From Latrodectus hesperus (taxonomy: Eukaryota; Arthropoda; Arachnida; Araneae; Theridiidae): a stretch of 64,000 bases of DNA. Numbering within the stretch: position 1 is the stretch's first letter; each line of letters begins with the position of its first letter. The notes beneath the pieces were generated by a model that had not been told where the DNA came from, did no database searches, and saw nothing but the letters and a program-made list of their open reading frames with translations. Both the position numbers and the translations under genes were made by a program. This document shows, one piece after another, positions 54,701-63,690 of the stretch. The DNA is taken from positions 16,011,125 to 16,075,124 of the forward strand of contig CM075862.1 in NCBI GenBank assembly GCA_037975125.1. The letters run 5' to 3'.

Positions 54701-55242
54701 GTAATTTATACAACAAAAACTCAGTTGATCATAATTTTAAATGTTTGTCATATTTATTAAGAAATATCTAAGTATATATAATAAATAATTTCTATAAGCA
54801 CGACAAGAATTTAAAATTATGATCAACTAATTTTTATTGTATAAATTACCATCACAAAATTTCAAAACTGGAAGGGTATTACTCAATTTGATTTCTATAA
54901 TTAATCATAAATCTTTCTTTAATAAATTAATTTTAAGTGTCCTTAAAAAATAGATCTAGTTTTAATTTATTTTTTTAAAATAAAAAAATTTATAATAATA
55001 TATAATAATAATTTATTATAAAAACTTATAAGTAATATATTTTAAGCATCCTTAAAAATAATATTAAGTGTTACTTTCAAAAGTTGAATAACAGCACTGT
55101 CAAGAGCAGAAGATTTTCTGGGCAAAGTTATTCGTATAACACTTTTATCTTTTTCATCAACATATTTAAGATATGGCTCATACAATCTTTGTTCTAATCC
55201 CATCATCAAAAAGGGTACAAGAACTGAACCTTTTTTTCCCAT
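41278..55242 (-). CDS. Eight-exon gene, predicted winged-helix (ETS/IRF-like) factor
   Basis: Eight coding exons (55242-55075, 53378-53225, 49293-48961, 47045-46938, 45354-45250, 44967-44879, 41782-41752, 41402-41278) join through GT/AG introns of 282 to 3,931 bp. All seven junctions keep phase and give 370 residues with no stop. The start ATG is preceded by an in-frame TAA and has A at -3 and G at +4. Residues 6-107 suggest a winged helix: an FLMMGLEQRL helix, two strands (LKYVD, VIRIT), a helix ending LLKDW, a recognition-like helix DYSKVKSGLVAALRKS and a final strand TYRLL. ETS and IRF domains share this order, and W58 sits where IRF keeps its last Trp. The usual IRF Trp cluster and ETS recognition arginines are missing. 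A Ser/Tyr-rich part with DSGYSS (129-134), acidic segments and an unrecognised C-terminal part follow. Gene structure is firm; function is inference. Confidence 0.8.
41752..41782 (-). CDS. Exon 7, a 31-nt microexon
   Basis: Acceptor TTTATATTTTAG, consensus donor GGTG|GTAAGT. Codes ten residues, DKDQSGKHFG, plus one base. It is accepted because it alone joins exon 6 (phase 0) to exon 8 (needs one base). Confidence 0.75.
42047..42395 (+). mobile_element. tRNA-derived SINE, family B (intronic)
   Basis: A-box-like TAGCCTAGTGGTTAGGG, B box GGTTTGATTCC at 42097-42107, and a body ending GCGAGCTTGGCTTATC...AACAAC. It matches 59795-60156 over its whole length with moderate divergence. It lies in the intron between exons 6 and 7 of the winged-helix-like gene, on the opposite strand. 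Confidence 0.85.
42694..42774. repeat. (AT)n microsatellite, intronic
   Basis: About 80 bp of AT repeat in the exon 6-7 intron. Confidence 0.97.
43079..43124. repeat. 19-bp hairpin, intronic
   Basis: TTACTATATTCAACACAAT and its exact inverse flank TATTTCAC, in the exon 6-7 intron. Confidence 0.9.
44030..44265. repeat. Decayed family-E repeat
   Basis: GATCTACAATTGAAAGTGAA near 44153 matches the family-E core at 47700. Ends are not clear. Confidence 0.35.
44879..44967 (-). CDS. Exon 6 of the winged-helix-like gene
   Basis: Acceptor ATCGTTATAG, consensus donor GAG|GTAAGT. Codes residues 290-319 (DPIKVYKYKEETF and LIMMIFECE), probably beta-strands. Ends in phase 0. Confidence 0.85.
45250..45354 (-). 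CDS. Exon 5 of the winged-helix-like gene
   Basis: Acceptor TTTCAATAG, donor TCAG|GTATAT. Codes acidic MPVTNSEEKKQLDDDLMKDL and NYLDMEN. Phase 1 on both sides, similar in size and motif to exon 4. Confidence 0.85.
45890..46075 (-). mobile_element. SINE family A body, truncated
   Basis: The reverse complement (GTAGGCCTTTGCACCCATAT, GGGCTGG) matches the 3' half of the SINE at 25352-25630. It lies in the intron between exons 4 and 5. Confidence 0.6.
46938..47045 (-). CDS. Exon 4 of the winged-helix-like gene
   Basis: Acceptor TTTAATACAG, donor CTTTG|GTAAAA. Codes an acidic amphipathic segment (DCIEELCGDFLTDLPLTDSQ...). Phase 1 on both sides. The stretch DLPLTDS recurs as DMPVTNS at the start of exon 5, so the two exons may be an old duplication. 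Confidence 0.85.
47630..47830. mobile_element. Family-E repeat with a 21-bp hairpin
   Basis: Shares CACTTTTTGCACATAAGAGC and the AACTTACAGTTGAAAGTGG core with other family-E copies. Arms at 47698-47718 and 47727-47747 are exact inverses with an 8-nt loop. The inverted arm appears to be an extra copy of the core. Intronic (exons 3-4). Confidence 0.6.
48961..49293 (-). CDS. Exon 3 of the winged-helix-like gene
   Basis: Acceptor CGTTTTTAG, donor TTTTG|GTATGC. Codes residues 108 (split codon) to 218: a lysine-rich start (KKFLKKQKF), then SVDSGYSSYSESSYS, an IRF/ETS-atypical linker with paired cysteines, and STFSSVDEDTQNF. Phase 1 at its end. Confidence 0.85.
49795..49915 (-). mobile_element. tRNA-like SINE head
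   Basis: On the minus strand GCCGTGGTTGAGCTGACAGAC is followed by a segment with ATGGGATCAAATCCCATGT at the B-box position. Intronic (exons 2-3). Confidence 0.45.
50000..53220. other. Intron 2 interior, no other gene seen
   Basis: AT-rich intron sequence. The 65-codon minus frame at 51890-52087 has no recognisable motif and no convincing splice borders in phase with the flanking exons. Confidence 0.45.
53225..53378 (-). CDS. Exon 2 of the winged-helix-like gene
   Basis: Acceptor GAATTTTTTAG, donor AAAG|GTATTT. Codes residues 57-107, including W58, the basic KKRK and the recognition-like helix, and ends in phase 1. Confidence 0.85.
54255..54330. repeat. Decayed family-E repeat
   Basis: ATAATTTGAAATGGATTCTA matches the family-E core. 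In intron 1 of the winged-helix-like gene. Confidence 0.3.
54700..54856. repeat. Foldback element, long inverted repeat
   Basis: The two halves are imperfect inverses over about 60-75 bp, with a perfect 20-bp core (AGTTGATCATAATTTTAAAT) and the outer text GGTAATTTATACAA conserved on both arms. In intron 1. It resembles a small foldback MITE; the ends are uncertain. Confidence 0.75.
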
Positions 55243-55260
55243 GTTCCTTTATTTTAATAA
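55075..55260 (-). CDS. Exon 1 (first coding) of the winged-helix-like gene
   Basis: An acceptor TCTTTTACAG at 55261 shows that at least one 5' UTR exon lies upstream. Eighteen UTR bases with an in-frame TAA precede ATG at 55242. The exon codes residues 1-56 and ends TTG AAA before GTAACA (phase 0). Confidence 0.8.
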
Positions 55261-56249
55261 CTGTAAAAGACATCAAAGGAACAAATTTTAGTAATGTGAA
55301 AAATTATAGCTACAATATGTAAATATGAATTAAAAATATTAAGAATATATATTTAGGATAAAAATTTTCATTAGATAGAAGTTAAAATGAGCTGAATAAA
55401 ATAAAATCCATAATTTTAAAATTATGACTGATAACAGCAATATGGAAATTAAAACAATTTCATTTCATTCAACTTAACTTTATAATTTCAATTTAGTTTT
55501 TTAAAATACTTTAATACTAATAATCAGTGTATTTATGTATTATCCTATATCATTTCTATAAAAAAAAGTAACCAAATATCAAGATTTAATAGTAGAGGTT
55601 ACAATTTAGTGATTGCATTCAGTGATCAAATTCGTATGCTCTCGTTTCATATTTCATAGTTTTAGTTCCAGCCAGTTTTAAAGTTATTCATTTCCTGTGA
55701 TTGTGTCAAAGTAAAAATATGATCAGATCAATCAAAAGTAAACTTTTACCTACTTGTTTCAATAAAGACACAACTTAACTGCTCTTTATTTTCATTTCCA
55801 TTTGAAAAATTATTATAATTTAGAGCCAATTAACCAGTGGTTTTGGTAAAAAGCTACAATATTTGGCAAAAAATTGTTTTTAAACAAAACTGGCAGATGG
55901 GGTAATATGTAAATACCTAATATAATCTAAAACAAAGTTTATTTTTAAAAATATACAAAGATTACATTCATTTTCGAGGGTGACAAAATAAAAAAAAATA
56001 AATATTTCATTTGGGAACAACAATCATTCATGGAGATCACTAAGGTTTAGAGTGGGACCTTCTGTCAGGATGGAAACTTGGGTGTTATCGAGATTTCCTT
56101 CAGAGTGACACTATCGATAAAAAAAAGTCCTTTCAAAAGATAATTTATGTGGTGTATATCCAAATGTTTTACACCAGCCTAGAGCTTTTAGATTGTCTAA
56201 TATTTGGTGTCAAAACAAGGATTCACAGTAATAATCACTTTTATAAATA

Positions 56250-56660
56250 GTGGTCGTGGGAGAGGGCTCTTTGGATGGACTGCTTAACATAATAAATATG
56301 TCTTGGACCAGGGGCCTTCCAAGTCAGTGGCGTAAGGCCAAAGTTATTCCAATCCTGAAGAGTGGTAAAGATCCTGGGGATATCTCCAGCTATCGACCTA
56401 TCTCTCTCACAAGCGCTACCTGTAAATTGACAGAGCGCTTGATTTCAGTAAGGCTCAAATTCTATTTGGAAAATTATTCTTGCCAATCATATAGACAAGC
56501 AGGCTTTCGTAAAAACAGAAATACTGTTGAACAAGTGGCTAGACTTACACAGCTGATTAAGGATGGTTTTCATCAGAAACACAGTTCAGTGGCAGTCTTT
56601 ATAGACTTTAAAACCGCTTTTGATAGAGTGTAGAGAAGAAAATTGCTTAAGAAAATTATA
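56250..56660 (+). pseudogene. LINE reverse transcriptase fragment
   Basis: WRKAKVIPILKSGKDPGDIS, SYRPISLTSATCKLTERLI, QAGFRKNRNTVEQ and VAVFIDFKTAFDRV are consecutive reverse-transcriptase blocks. The Asp of the FIDF block is kept. A TAG follows where relatives usually have Trp. No FADD block, endonuclease or tail is present, so both ends are lost. It is better preserved than the LINE at 15-16 kb and belongs to a different family. Confidence 0.88.
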
Positions 56661-56719
56661 GACATGGGAATCTGTGGAAACATGTACAGTTGTAAAGAAT
56701 ACATGTAAAGAATAACTTC

Positions 56720-57020
56720 TTGACAATTTTAAGAACTCATGAAAAAAAAACTGAAAAGGGAAACAATAACCTCGCTCACAAAAATACTGAAGGGAAGCAA
56801 AACATCCCAAACTGGAAAAAGCTTTGCATGTTTTACTGTGAAAAAAGAGGAATGAATATTCCTGTTGGTTGTATCATTAAAGAGATTTTTAACTGCTTTG
56901 CAAAGAAACTGAATATAAAAGATTTCAAAACATCAGATTTGAAATTTTTTGTTCAAAAATTTTAAAGGCAGGGTTTGAGCTTTAGAAAATTGTATGGTGA
57001 AGCTCAATCAACAAAATGAA
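56720..57020 (+). pseudogene. Tigger-type transposase fragment
   Basis: The frame at 56720-56965 contains NIPVGCIIKEIFNCFAKKLN and IKDFKTSD, which resemble the second (Tc5/CENP-B) helix-turn-helix of Tigger transposases. In a shifted frame the text goes on with RQGLSFRKLYGEAQSTK, comparable to NGISFKTVCGESASVDE in the Tigger copy at 10.4 kb. The catalytic domain is absent. Confidence 0.65.
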
Positions 57021-57029
57021 AGTGTTTTT

Positions 57030-58950
57030 AAATATGAATCTCATTTTGCACATATTTCTTATAGTGCATTGTAAATAGCTCTCTTTAATATTTTATTCAG
57101 GCAATCCAACACCGTGCGATTGCTAAACAGTTTCCGCTAGAAATAAACATTGTCGTTTTAATAAGTTTTATCAACAAGTGATAATTGTTTCATTTGTAAA
57201 TGTAAATAAAATGTTTGTACTATTTTTCAGTAGTTTCTGAAAACTTTAACATTCTTAAACAATACATGATGCAAATAATAACTTAGGACAATAATTAACG
57301 ATTTTCTTCTTTCTAATTACGGTGATTATCAAGTGAAAAATTTATGTATATTGGAAAAGTACTAAAAAATATTTTTATTTTATTTTAAGTAATTAAAGTG
57401 TAAAATTCACTTCGAATATATAGTCAATAAATAAAATTAAAATGTTAATAAATAAAAATTAACGTTTGACTAATAATTAAAATTAACTCATTTAAAATTA
57501 AGTTTTCACCCATCAGTAGTTCTAATAGCATCTATTTTATTTTTAGCAAAGATTTTCTAAGGAGGTGATAATACTTAAAATTTAAATTAAAATGAGTACT
57601 AAAAATACTACACTAGCAACAATTTACAATCATAAACAGCATTAGTTCAAACAATACAAGCATTTCAATAAGTATTATCTACAATCGGTAAATATAACAA
57701 AATTTACTTTATTTATTTCCCAATAAGATGAAACAAATTTCACTGAAATAAACTAGCTTCAACAATAACCAAGATAGTTAACAAAATATTTCACCATGCA
57801 CTTTCATGCCTCTTCATGCTTGTTGTTTTTTGTTATGATTCTTGATCATAACACATGACGTAATAAGGAAAAATTTTTGGGTGGTCCTTGGCAAAAATTG
57901 GCGATTTAATGCCACCAAATGTGTTTAAAAAAACATAATGAGCCCGAAAACACTATGCAATGAAACAAAACTTAAAAAATTACACAAATTTTACATACTT
58001 TTAAGTGTAAAAATAAGATTTTTTCAGTGAAAAATATTTATCACCATATTGAATGGCACCGAAAATTGCGCCAAATTGGCGAGTAACAACGGGCTACATA
58101 AAGTATAGGTTAACCGGAAGTAACCTATAAATAAGTTTCAGTTCTCATTTTGTGCATACTGCTGCCAGATGCATTGATATTAATTTTAATATTTTGATGT
58201 TTCAAATTATGGTATACAGCTAGTAGCGTTGAGTGCGCCTGTCAAATGTTGAAAACTCCCTATCCCGAGGATCAAAATTTTAAGGCGAATGGAGCTTTGA
58301 TTGGCAGAAACAGGCCTAAATTAAATAAAAAGTAATATAGTGTGTTATTGCTATACTTTTGTGAGAGAATATTTTTTCTCAACATGTTTTTCATGTTAGT
58401 CTTATTAAAATAAAACAAATTTTAATAATTTTAAAATTCCTGAGTAGCGCATCTCTAAAATGGTGTCCACTAACTTGAGTAGTTCACACAGGCAAGCAAT
58501 ATATTAGTATACTAGTTGTATTAAACTAATAACAGCTATTGTTATATTAAAAATTTATTATTGTATTATCTAATAACCTCTAGAGATATTCTTCATTTTT
58601 CGTGAAAATACGCATGAATTCATTTCGAAGCGATAAAATAGTTATTTATTAATAATTGACAATTTATTAATAAATTGATAAAATTCATGAAAACACGTAT
58701 TTAAAATCAAATGAACTTCAAAGAAACAATTGCTTCTTTGAAGTTGATTTGATTTTGATTAAATTTAACTTTTATGGTAGAAAATTAACTATTTAATATT
58801 ATTTGCATCTATTAATTACGATCATAAATGACTGGAATAACCCTGAGGAGATTTTATATTGAGATAAGCATCATACATCGACACAGTTGATATTAATATT
58901 TGTCTCGATCAAATAATTTTATTCATTCTCTTTTCTTTTACTGATACACA
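57030..58950. other. AT-rich DNA with one promoter-like patch
   Basis: No coding frame. At 58060-58150 lie a GCGCCAAATTGGCG near-palindrome, CCGGAAGT (58114-58121) within an inverted TAGGTTA/TAACCTA pair, and TATAAATA. ACATGACGTAATA is near 57853. This could be the upstream promoter of the gene that starts at 55242, but no 5' UTR exon was fixed. Confidence 0.25.
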
Positions 58951-58970
58951 CACACTCTCTCTCTCTCTCT
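58946..58970. repeat. (AC)n(TC)n microsatellite
   Basis: Short compound array of AC then CT dinucleotides. Confidence 0.9.
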
Positions 58971-59375
58971 GACATTCTAATTTTCCACTCGTATACAGAA
59001 GCAAAACTTGAAAATTCTTTACAGAGTTATAAAAATTTCCGAGACGTCTATGAACTTCTTATAACTTTTGAACGTGACGGCTCAAGACTCTGGGATTCAC
59101 AACAACCCCTTTCAAGTATCCCACAAGCAAAATTTTTACTCCTATTATAATTCCTTCCTTCCCTTTATAATCAGAAAATATAAGCCAACCCTATATTCCT
59201 CAGAGTAAACTATCAAATATTTGTCATCCTTTTTTACTGCACTTACGAAATACAACCATGGTAAAATATACAATTAAGCAAAATAATTTTAAATTAAAAA
59301 AAATGGAGTAATTTTAACGAAGAAGTGCTTTTTATTGCACTCTCTCTAACCAAAATATTAAAAAAACACGCTAAG

Positions 59376-59487
59376 TTTTAATGTACTCCAACCGCCTTTA
59401 ACAAACAAGATGGATCTGCGGTCAACCTGGATTCGAATTCACTACCTTCCGACGCCCTAACCAACCAGGCCTCAGCGGCCCTAAACA
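59376..59487 (-). mobile_element. tRNA-derived SINE head, family C, copy 1
   Basis: On the minus strand GGCCGCTGAGGCCTGGTTGG contains an A-box-like segment, and GTGAATTCGAATCC is the B box. It is about 75% similar to the second copy at 59668-59793. Confidence 0.7.
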
Positions 59488-59489
59488 AG

Positions 59490-59793
59490 GCTGTTGTACC
59501 ACCAGCATGCTTCCCAATACCTAGCCCTGAGTTGGGCTCTACCAGTTAGATATAGAAATAGCTGGGTGGAATCTTCGTGATTTTGAAACAAGGATCAACC
59601 AGAAGACTCCTAACTTGGCTTAACACCCCAGAGGTATCGTTTCACTTTGAGGACATTATGATCACACCCAGTTTTAATGTAACCCAGCAGCCTTTAACGA
59701 ACACGACAGATCTTCGGTCGGACGGTATTCGAACTCACTACCTTCCAATAATGATAACGACGTCCTAACAAACCACACCACCGTGACCCTAAA
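59490..59793 (-). mobile_element. tRNA-derived SINE, family C, copy 2
   Basis: Tandem with copy 1 and in the same orientation. The head (59668-59793) has GTGAGTTCGAATACC at the B-box position. The more GC-rich text from 59490 to 59667 is probably its body. Confidence 0.6.
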
Positions 59794-59794
59794 C

Positions 59795-60156
59795 GAGGTT
59801 GTGGTAGCCTAGTGGTTACGGCGTCAGTATTCCGTCCGGAAGAGCTGGTTTCGATTCCAGATGCCGTCTAAGAACCACCGAATACATGCCATATGCTTGC
59901 TCGTTAAATTTTTGGAATTGTAAGTCCTGTGGTAGGTCGTTGAGCAGTTACCATAGGTGTAATGTGATCTGGAGAAAATTTCCTCCCCCTCCAGGTCAAA
60001 ATTCAAAAAGTGGATCCTCTGGTGGCGCCATCTATAGGAGGAGACTTATAGCAAAGAGGTACTTTCATCTTAGTGTGCTCTTATTAAAAAGAAAGACGCA
60101 CCTTTGACTTAATTTCGCATAGAGAGCTTGACTTGTCAAGTGTCATAAGTAACAAC
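59795..60156 (+). mobile_element. tRNA-derived SINE, family B
   Basis: TAGCCTAGTGGTTACGGCGT (A box) and GGTTTCGATTCC (B box, 59847-59858). The body contains TGGTGGCGCCATCTATAGG and ends GAGAGCTTGACTTGTCA...AACAAC, matching 42047-42395. It abuts the family-C SINE in opposite orientation. Confidence 0.85.
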
Positions 60157-60420
60157 CCTAGTAGCAATTCGACACTGGGGTGGTGATTGGGTTAACGATT
60201 TGAACCGATGGAAACTCAGCGGCCCCTGTGCGGCAACAGTGCATGGAACAGTGCACTATATGTCACCTCGGCCGGAGAGCGGTATCCCCGCGTGTTCAGT
60301 TGAAGAGCATGGGTGATGAGCTTACGGCATATGGCCCGGTGATTTTTTTTAAGATTCGATGAAAAGGGAGGGAGTGCAGCGATGATACTATGCCATGCAA
60401 TTTTGTATTCTACTTGTGTA
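60157..60420. other. GC-rich unassigned segment
   Basis: Contains CGGCCGGAGAGCGGTATCCC and GTGTTCAGTTGAAGAGC. It continues the GC-rich SINE cluster and is probably another repeat, but no relative occurs in this window. Confidence 0.3.
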
Positions 60421-60447
60421 CTAATGCTGTTTTCTGGCTTAAGTATC

Positions 60448-60493
60448 AAAAATACACTATCGTTTAAAAATAATTTAACGATAGTGTATTTTT
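60448..60493. repeat. 17-bp hairpin
   Basis: AAAAATACACTATCGTT and its exact inverse flank a 12-nt AT loop. Confidence 0.9.
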
Positions 60494-60499
60494 TTACTA

Positions 60500-61500
60500 A
60501 GACAGACAATATTGAGGAAAACCCATTTTTTTTTACATAAATTACATTTTACCCATAAGTTTTTTCATACATAAAAATACTTGTATTGGAAGGCAGTTTT
60601 TTTTTTAAATAGTTTTGAATAAATTAAAAATGTAATAAAAAATCAGTATACTTAAGTGAAATTAATATGAAACATATTTTACTGATCATTTAATACTGTT
60701 TCACTCTTGGACATATCAGTATTTTCAACAGTTTTTATTGAAGAAAACATAATTAACATTCAATAATTTCAGTATTAGAAATTTGTTTTTATATTTTTTA
60801 CTAATAGAAAAACTCCAATAAATTTGCTTTGAGACAATATTCATGAAGAATTTGTTAAAAAATTTCCAATTTTAGAAAAAATAAAATTTTAATTTGCAGA
60901 TTGTTAATTGTTATGATTTTTCAAATATATTTTTTTAATTTTACAATGGATATTTAAATGTAAAAATATTAAAAATTATTATTGCTTCTATAAGACATAT
61001 ATTTTTAACAAGTCCTCATAAATTCTTTCAGAAATTTGGTTCTAAAGATTAAATTCATAAGTTATTCATTTAATTCTTCCAATATGTTTGTAACAATAGG
61101 TGTATATTAACATAGAACATATCTAAACAAGATATTTTGATTTATTTAAAATAGAATATTTTGATTCTATTTTAATATAGAACACAAGATATCTTTGTTT
61201 AATTCCTTTTTGATATTGTTTTTTATAAATTTTATATTAACAGAAAAAAATTGACTTAAATATGAATATTCTTGAAATGTTTTTTAAAAAAATAGTTGCA
61301 AAGCTAAGGTTGATAAAAGAAACAAGTTACAAATTTTTGGTAACAAGTGTATTAAATTTATGATTGTGATAAGATTAACAATTCAGTTGGATTCTCAGAT
61401 ACAAGTGTTCCTATTTCATTGTATTTTTTTAAATATTTGTAACTATCCATATTTATGAACTTAATCACAAAAACAAAATGTTCACAAAAGATAAAGGTTT
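60500..61500. other. AT-rich DNA, no gene seen
   Basis: No coding frame. Imperfect inverted sequences occur at about 61115-61205. Confidence 0.5.
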
Positions 61501-61539
61501 ATTATTATTCTTTTTTTTACATATTATATACATTAGACT

Positions 61540-62700
61540 TGTCTTTTTCCAAAGTTCTTTTTAAATGTCCCCCATCTTTGCCAGAAGCACACATAAGCCA
61601 TTTCTTAGTACATCACTATATGTAACACAGCTGACAAGGCATTGAGAAGCTACAAATAAAAAATAAAAATAATTAATATCAGAAACAACATAACTTTACA
61701 AGCATTTTCATTTGATACTATTAACATTAAATTGCTTCTGAGTAAATTCTGTCTAATCTAACAAAATAATGTTAAATATTATACTGAAATGTTATGCAAA
61801 TTTAAAGTTTTTGAAAAAAATTATTGAAATTAAGATTTGAATTTAGAAGGAAAACTTATAAATTATAAAGTTTATCTATATACTCCCCATTTTGATCCAG
61901 TGGCAAACTTCACATTCAATAAGTATATAAATATGTAAATGAATAAAAACTATCCATTAATTTTTCATAAGTTACAAACACTACATAAAGTTAAATCACA
62001 TACATTAAACATAGGAAAACAGAAACATAAGAAATATTGTGTTCTTATGATTTTTTTATAATAGTTATGATTCTGAAATATTTAGAGTAAGCTGAATTAG
62101 TAAAAATAAATTTTTACATTTGAATTTAATGATGTTTTCCTATATCATTATATGCCTTTCAAAATTTATTTCTACAATTTTTTCGCTGTCAGGAATACAC
62201 ATCCACTATTTCTTTATATATTGCTGTACATCAATGTCTGCGATACAGGTGTCACATACAGCTGGCGAAGAGAAGCTACAAATAAATAAAATTTTGCTCC
62301 TATAAATAATGTTAAATAAAATAACATCAGAAACAAAGCAAAATCAACATTACCAACATTTTTATAATTGATACTATTTATATTAAATTGCTTCTGTTAT
62401 TTTAAACATTACAATGAAATGCCACAAAAATAAAGTTGTTAAATATTAAAATTAATGTTTAAATTTAGAAGAAAAAAAGTTATAAATTTAATCCATATAC
62501 TGTAATCAACATTTTGATCCAATGGTAAACTTGGTGTTAAAAACATACACAGGCAAAGCATAAATGAAAAATAGAAAATAATTGAATTAAACTTTTATAT
62601 TTTAATTTAATGATGTTTTAATATTGCACTATATTTCTTTTAAAATTTATTGGTATAAATAGTTCACTTTAGAAAATATTTTTAGTTAATTACTGCATTT
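61540..62700. repeat. Diverged tandem duplication of about 0.6 kb
   Basis: AGAAGCTACAAAT at 61645 and 62271, TTTGATCCAGTGG/TTTGATCCAATGG at 61891 and 62513, and GAATTTAATGATGTTTT/TTAATTTAATGATGTTTT at about 62122 and 62603 show two copies in the same order. The offset is about 625 bp, dropping to about 480 after a deletion in copy 2. On the minus strand each has TTTGTAG followed by a short open frame (SQCLVSCVTYSDVLRNGLCV in one, FSSPAVCDTCIADIDVQQYI in the other), which might be terminal exons. Confidence 0.6.
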
Positions 62701-63149
62701 AAATGCTTCATAAAGTTTTACATTAGTTGTATTTATTAAGACTTTTCAATTTAATATTTGTCTTATATTTATAATTAACGATTATTTATGTATGTGGTTA
62801 TAATCATTTATAATTTACTAATTATCATTTATTATTTTAAAGTACTTAAAAACTGTTATTTATGTATTAAAAGTACTTAGAATTTTATAAAACGCGCTAG
62901 GTGAACTATCTACCGCATCGTCAGAGAAGGATGACATTTTCGGAAGAACGGCGGGGGAAAACAGCTGCGAATTTCGACTACTGTTTACTCGCGCAATACA
63001 GCGCGAATTAATTATAAGCGAAAACTGCTCCTTTCACTAACCGTAAAAGGGTTAAACGACGTTTGTGATCAATTTCAGTGGTCACTCCTTTATTAAAAAT
63101 ATAAATAGCTGTTAAAATAGTAATTTGGTACCAGAGATTAATATTTTTG

Positions 63150-63690
63150 GTACTCTTTAGAAAAGCGCTGGTTTTCCTTTCATTGCAGTCAAAATTAAAC
63201 AATAACGAAGTACTTCTTCATTGGCCTGACAACGTAGAATGGGCCTTTGCCTTCCTCAGAAGTGCATACCAGGACCCCATATTTTTGGATAAGGTCATCC
63301 AGTTTGTCACTTTTAGTGTTTTTAGGTCGTTTTCAAGGCAGTCACGCCATCGGAGTTTCGATCATCCTCTTTCTTCTGGTGCCAATGGGCGAGCCAAGAA
63401 AATCTTTTTCGGCACCCGATTGTCGTTCATCCGGCTCAAATGTGCGTGTATCTTGCCCATTTTAATCTCTGTATTGAGATAAATTTAATAATATCTGGTT
63501 CTTTATATAGTTTACATAGCTCAGAATTAGTTCTTCTTCGCCATGTATTCTCACATTTTATTCCACCAAAGATGCCTCTTCTTTCGAAAATGGAGATGGT
63601 TTCTTTGTCCTTCTCAGTCAATGTGAATAACGAAGTACACATCACTTTAAAAGTAAAAAGTAGAAGTATAGTTGATCTATAATAAGTTAT
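63150..63690 (-). pseudogene. LINE ORF2 C-terminal relic
   Basis: The minus frame ending at 63436 has WRRRTNSELCKLYKEPDIIK and FISIQRLKWA, the conserved region after the thumb of a common animal LINE polymerase. Downstream, after stops and shifts, fragments such as KKRFSWLAHWHQKKED and GRQRPILRCQANEE continue the same C-terminal tail. No polymerase motif remains. Confidence 0.75.

Noticed and set aside
63147..63482. 111-codon plus frame
   Set aside because: It is antisense to a recognisable LINE C-terminal relic on the minus strand.
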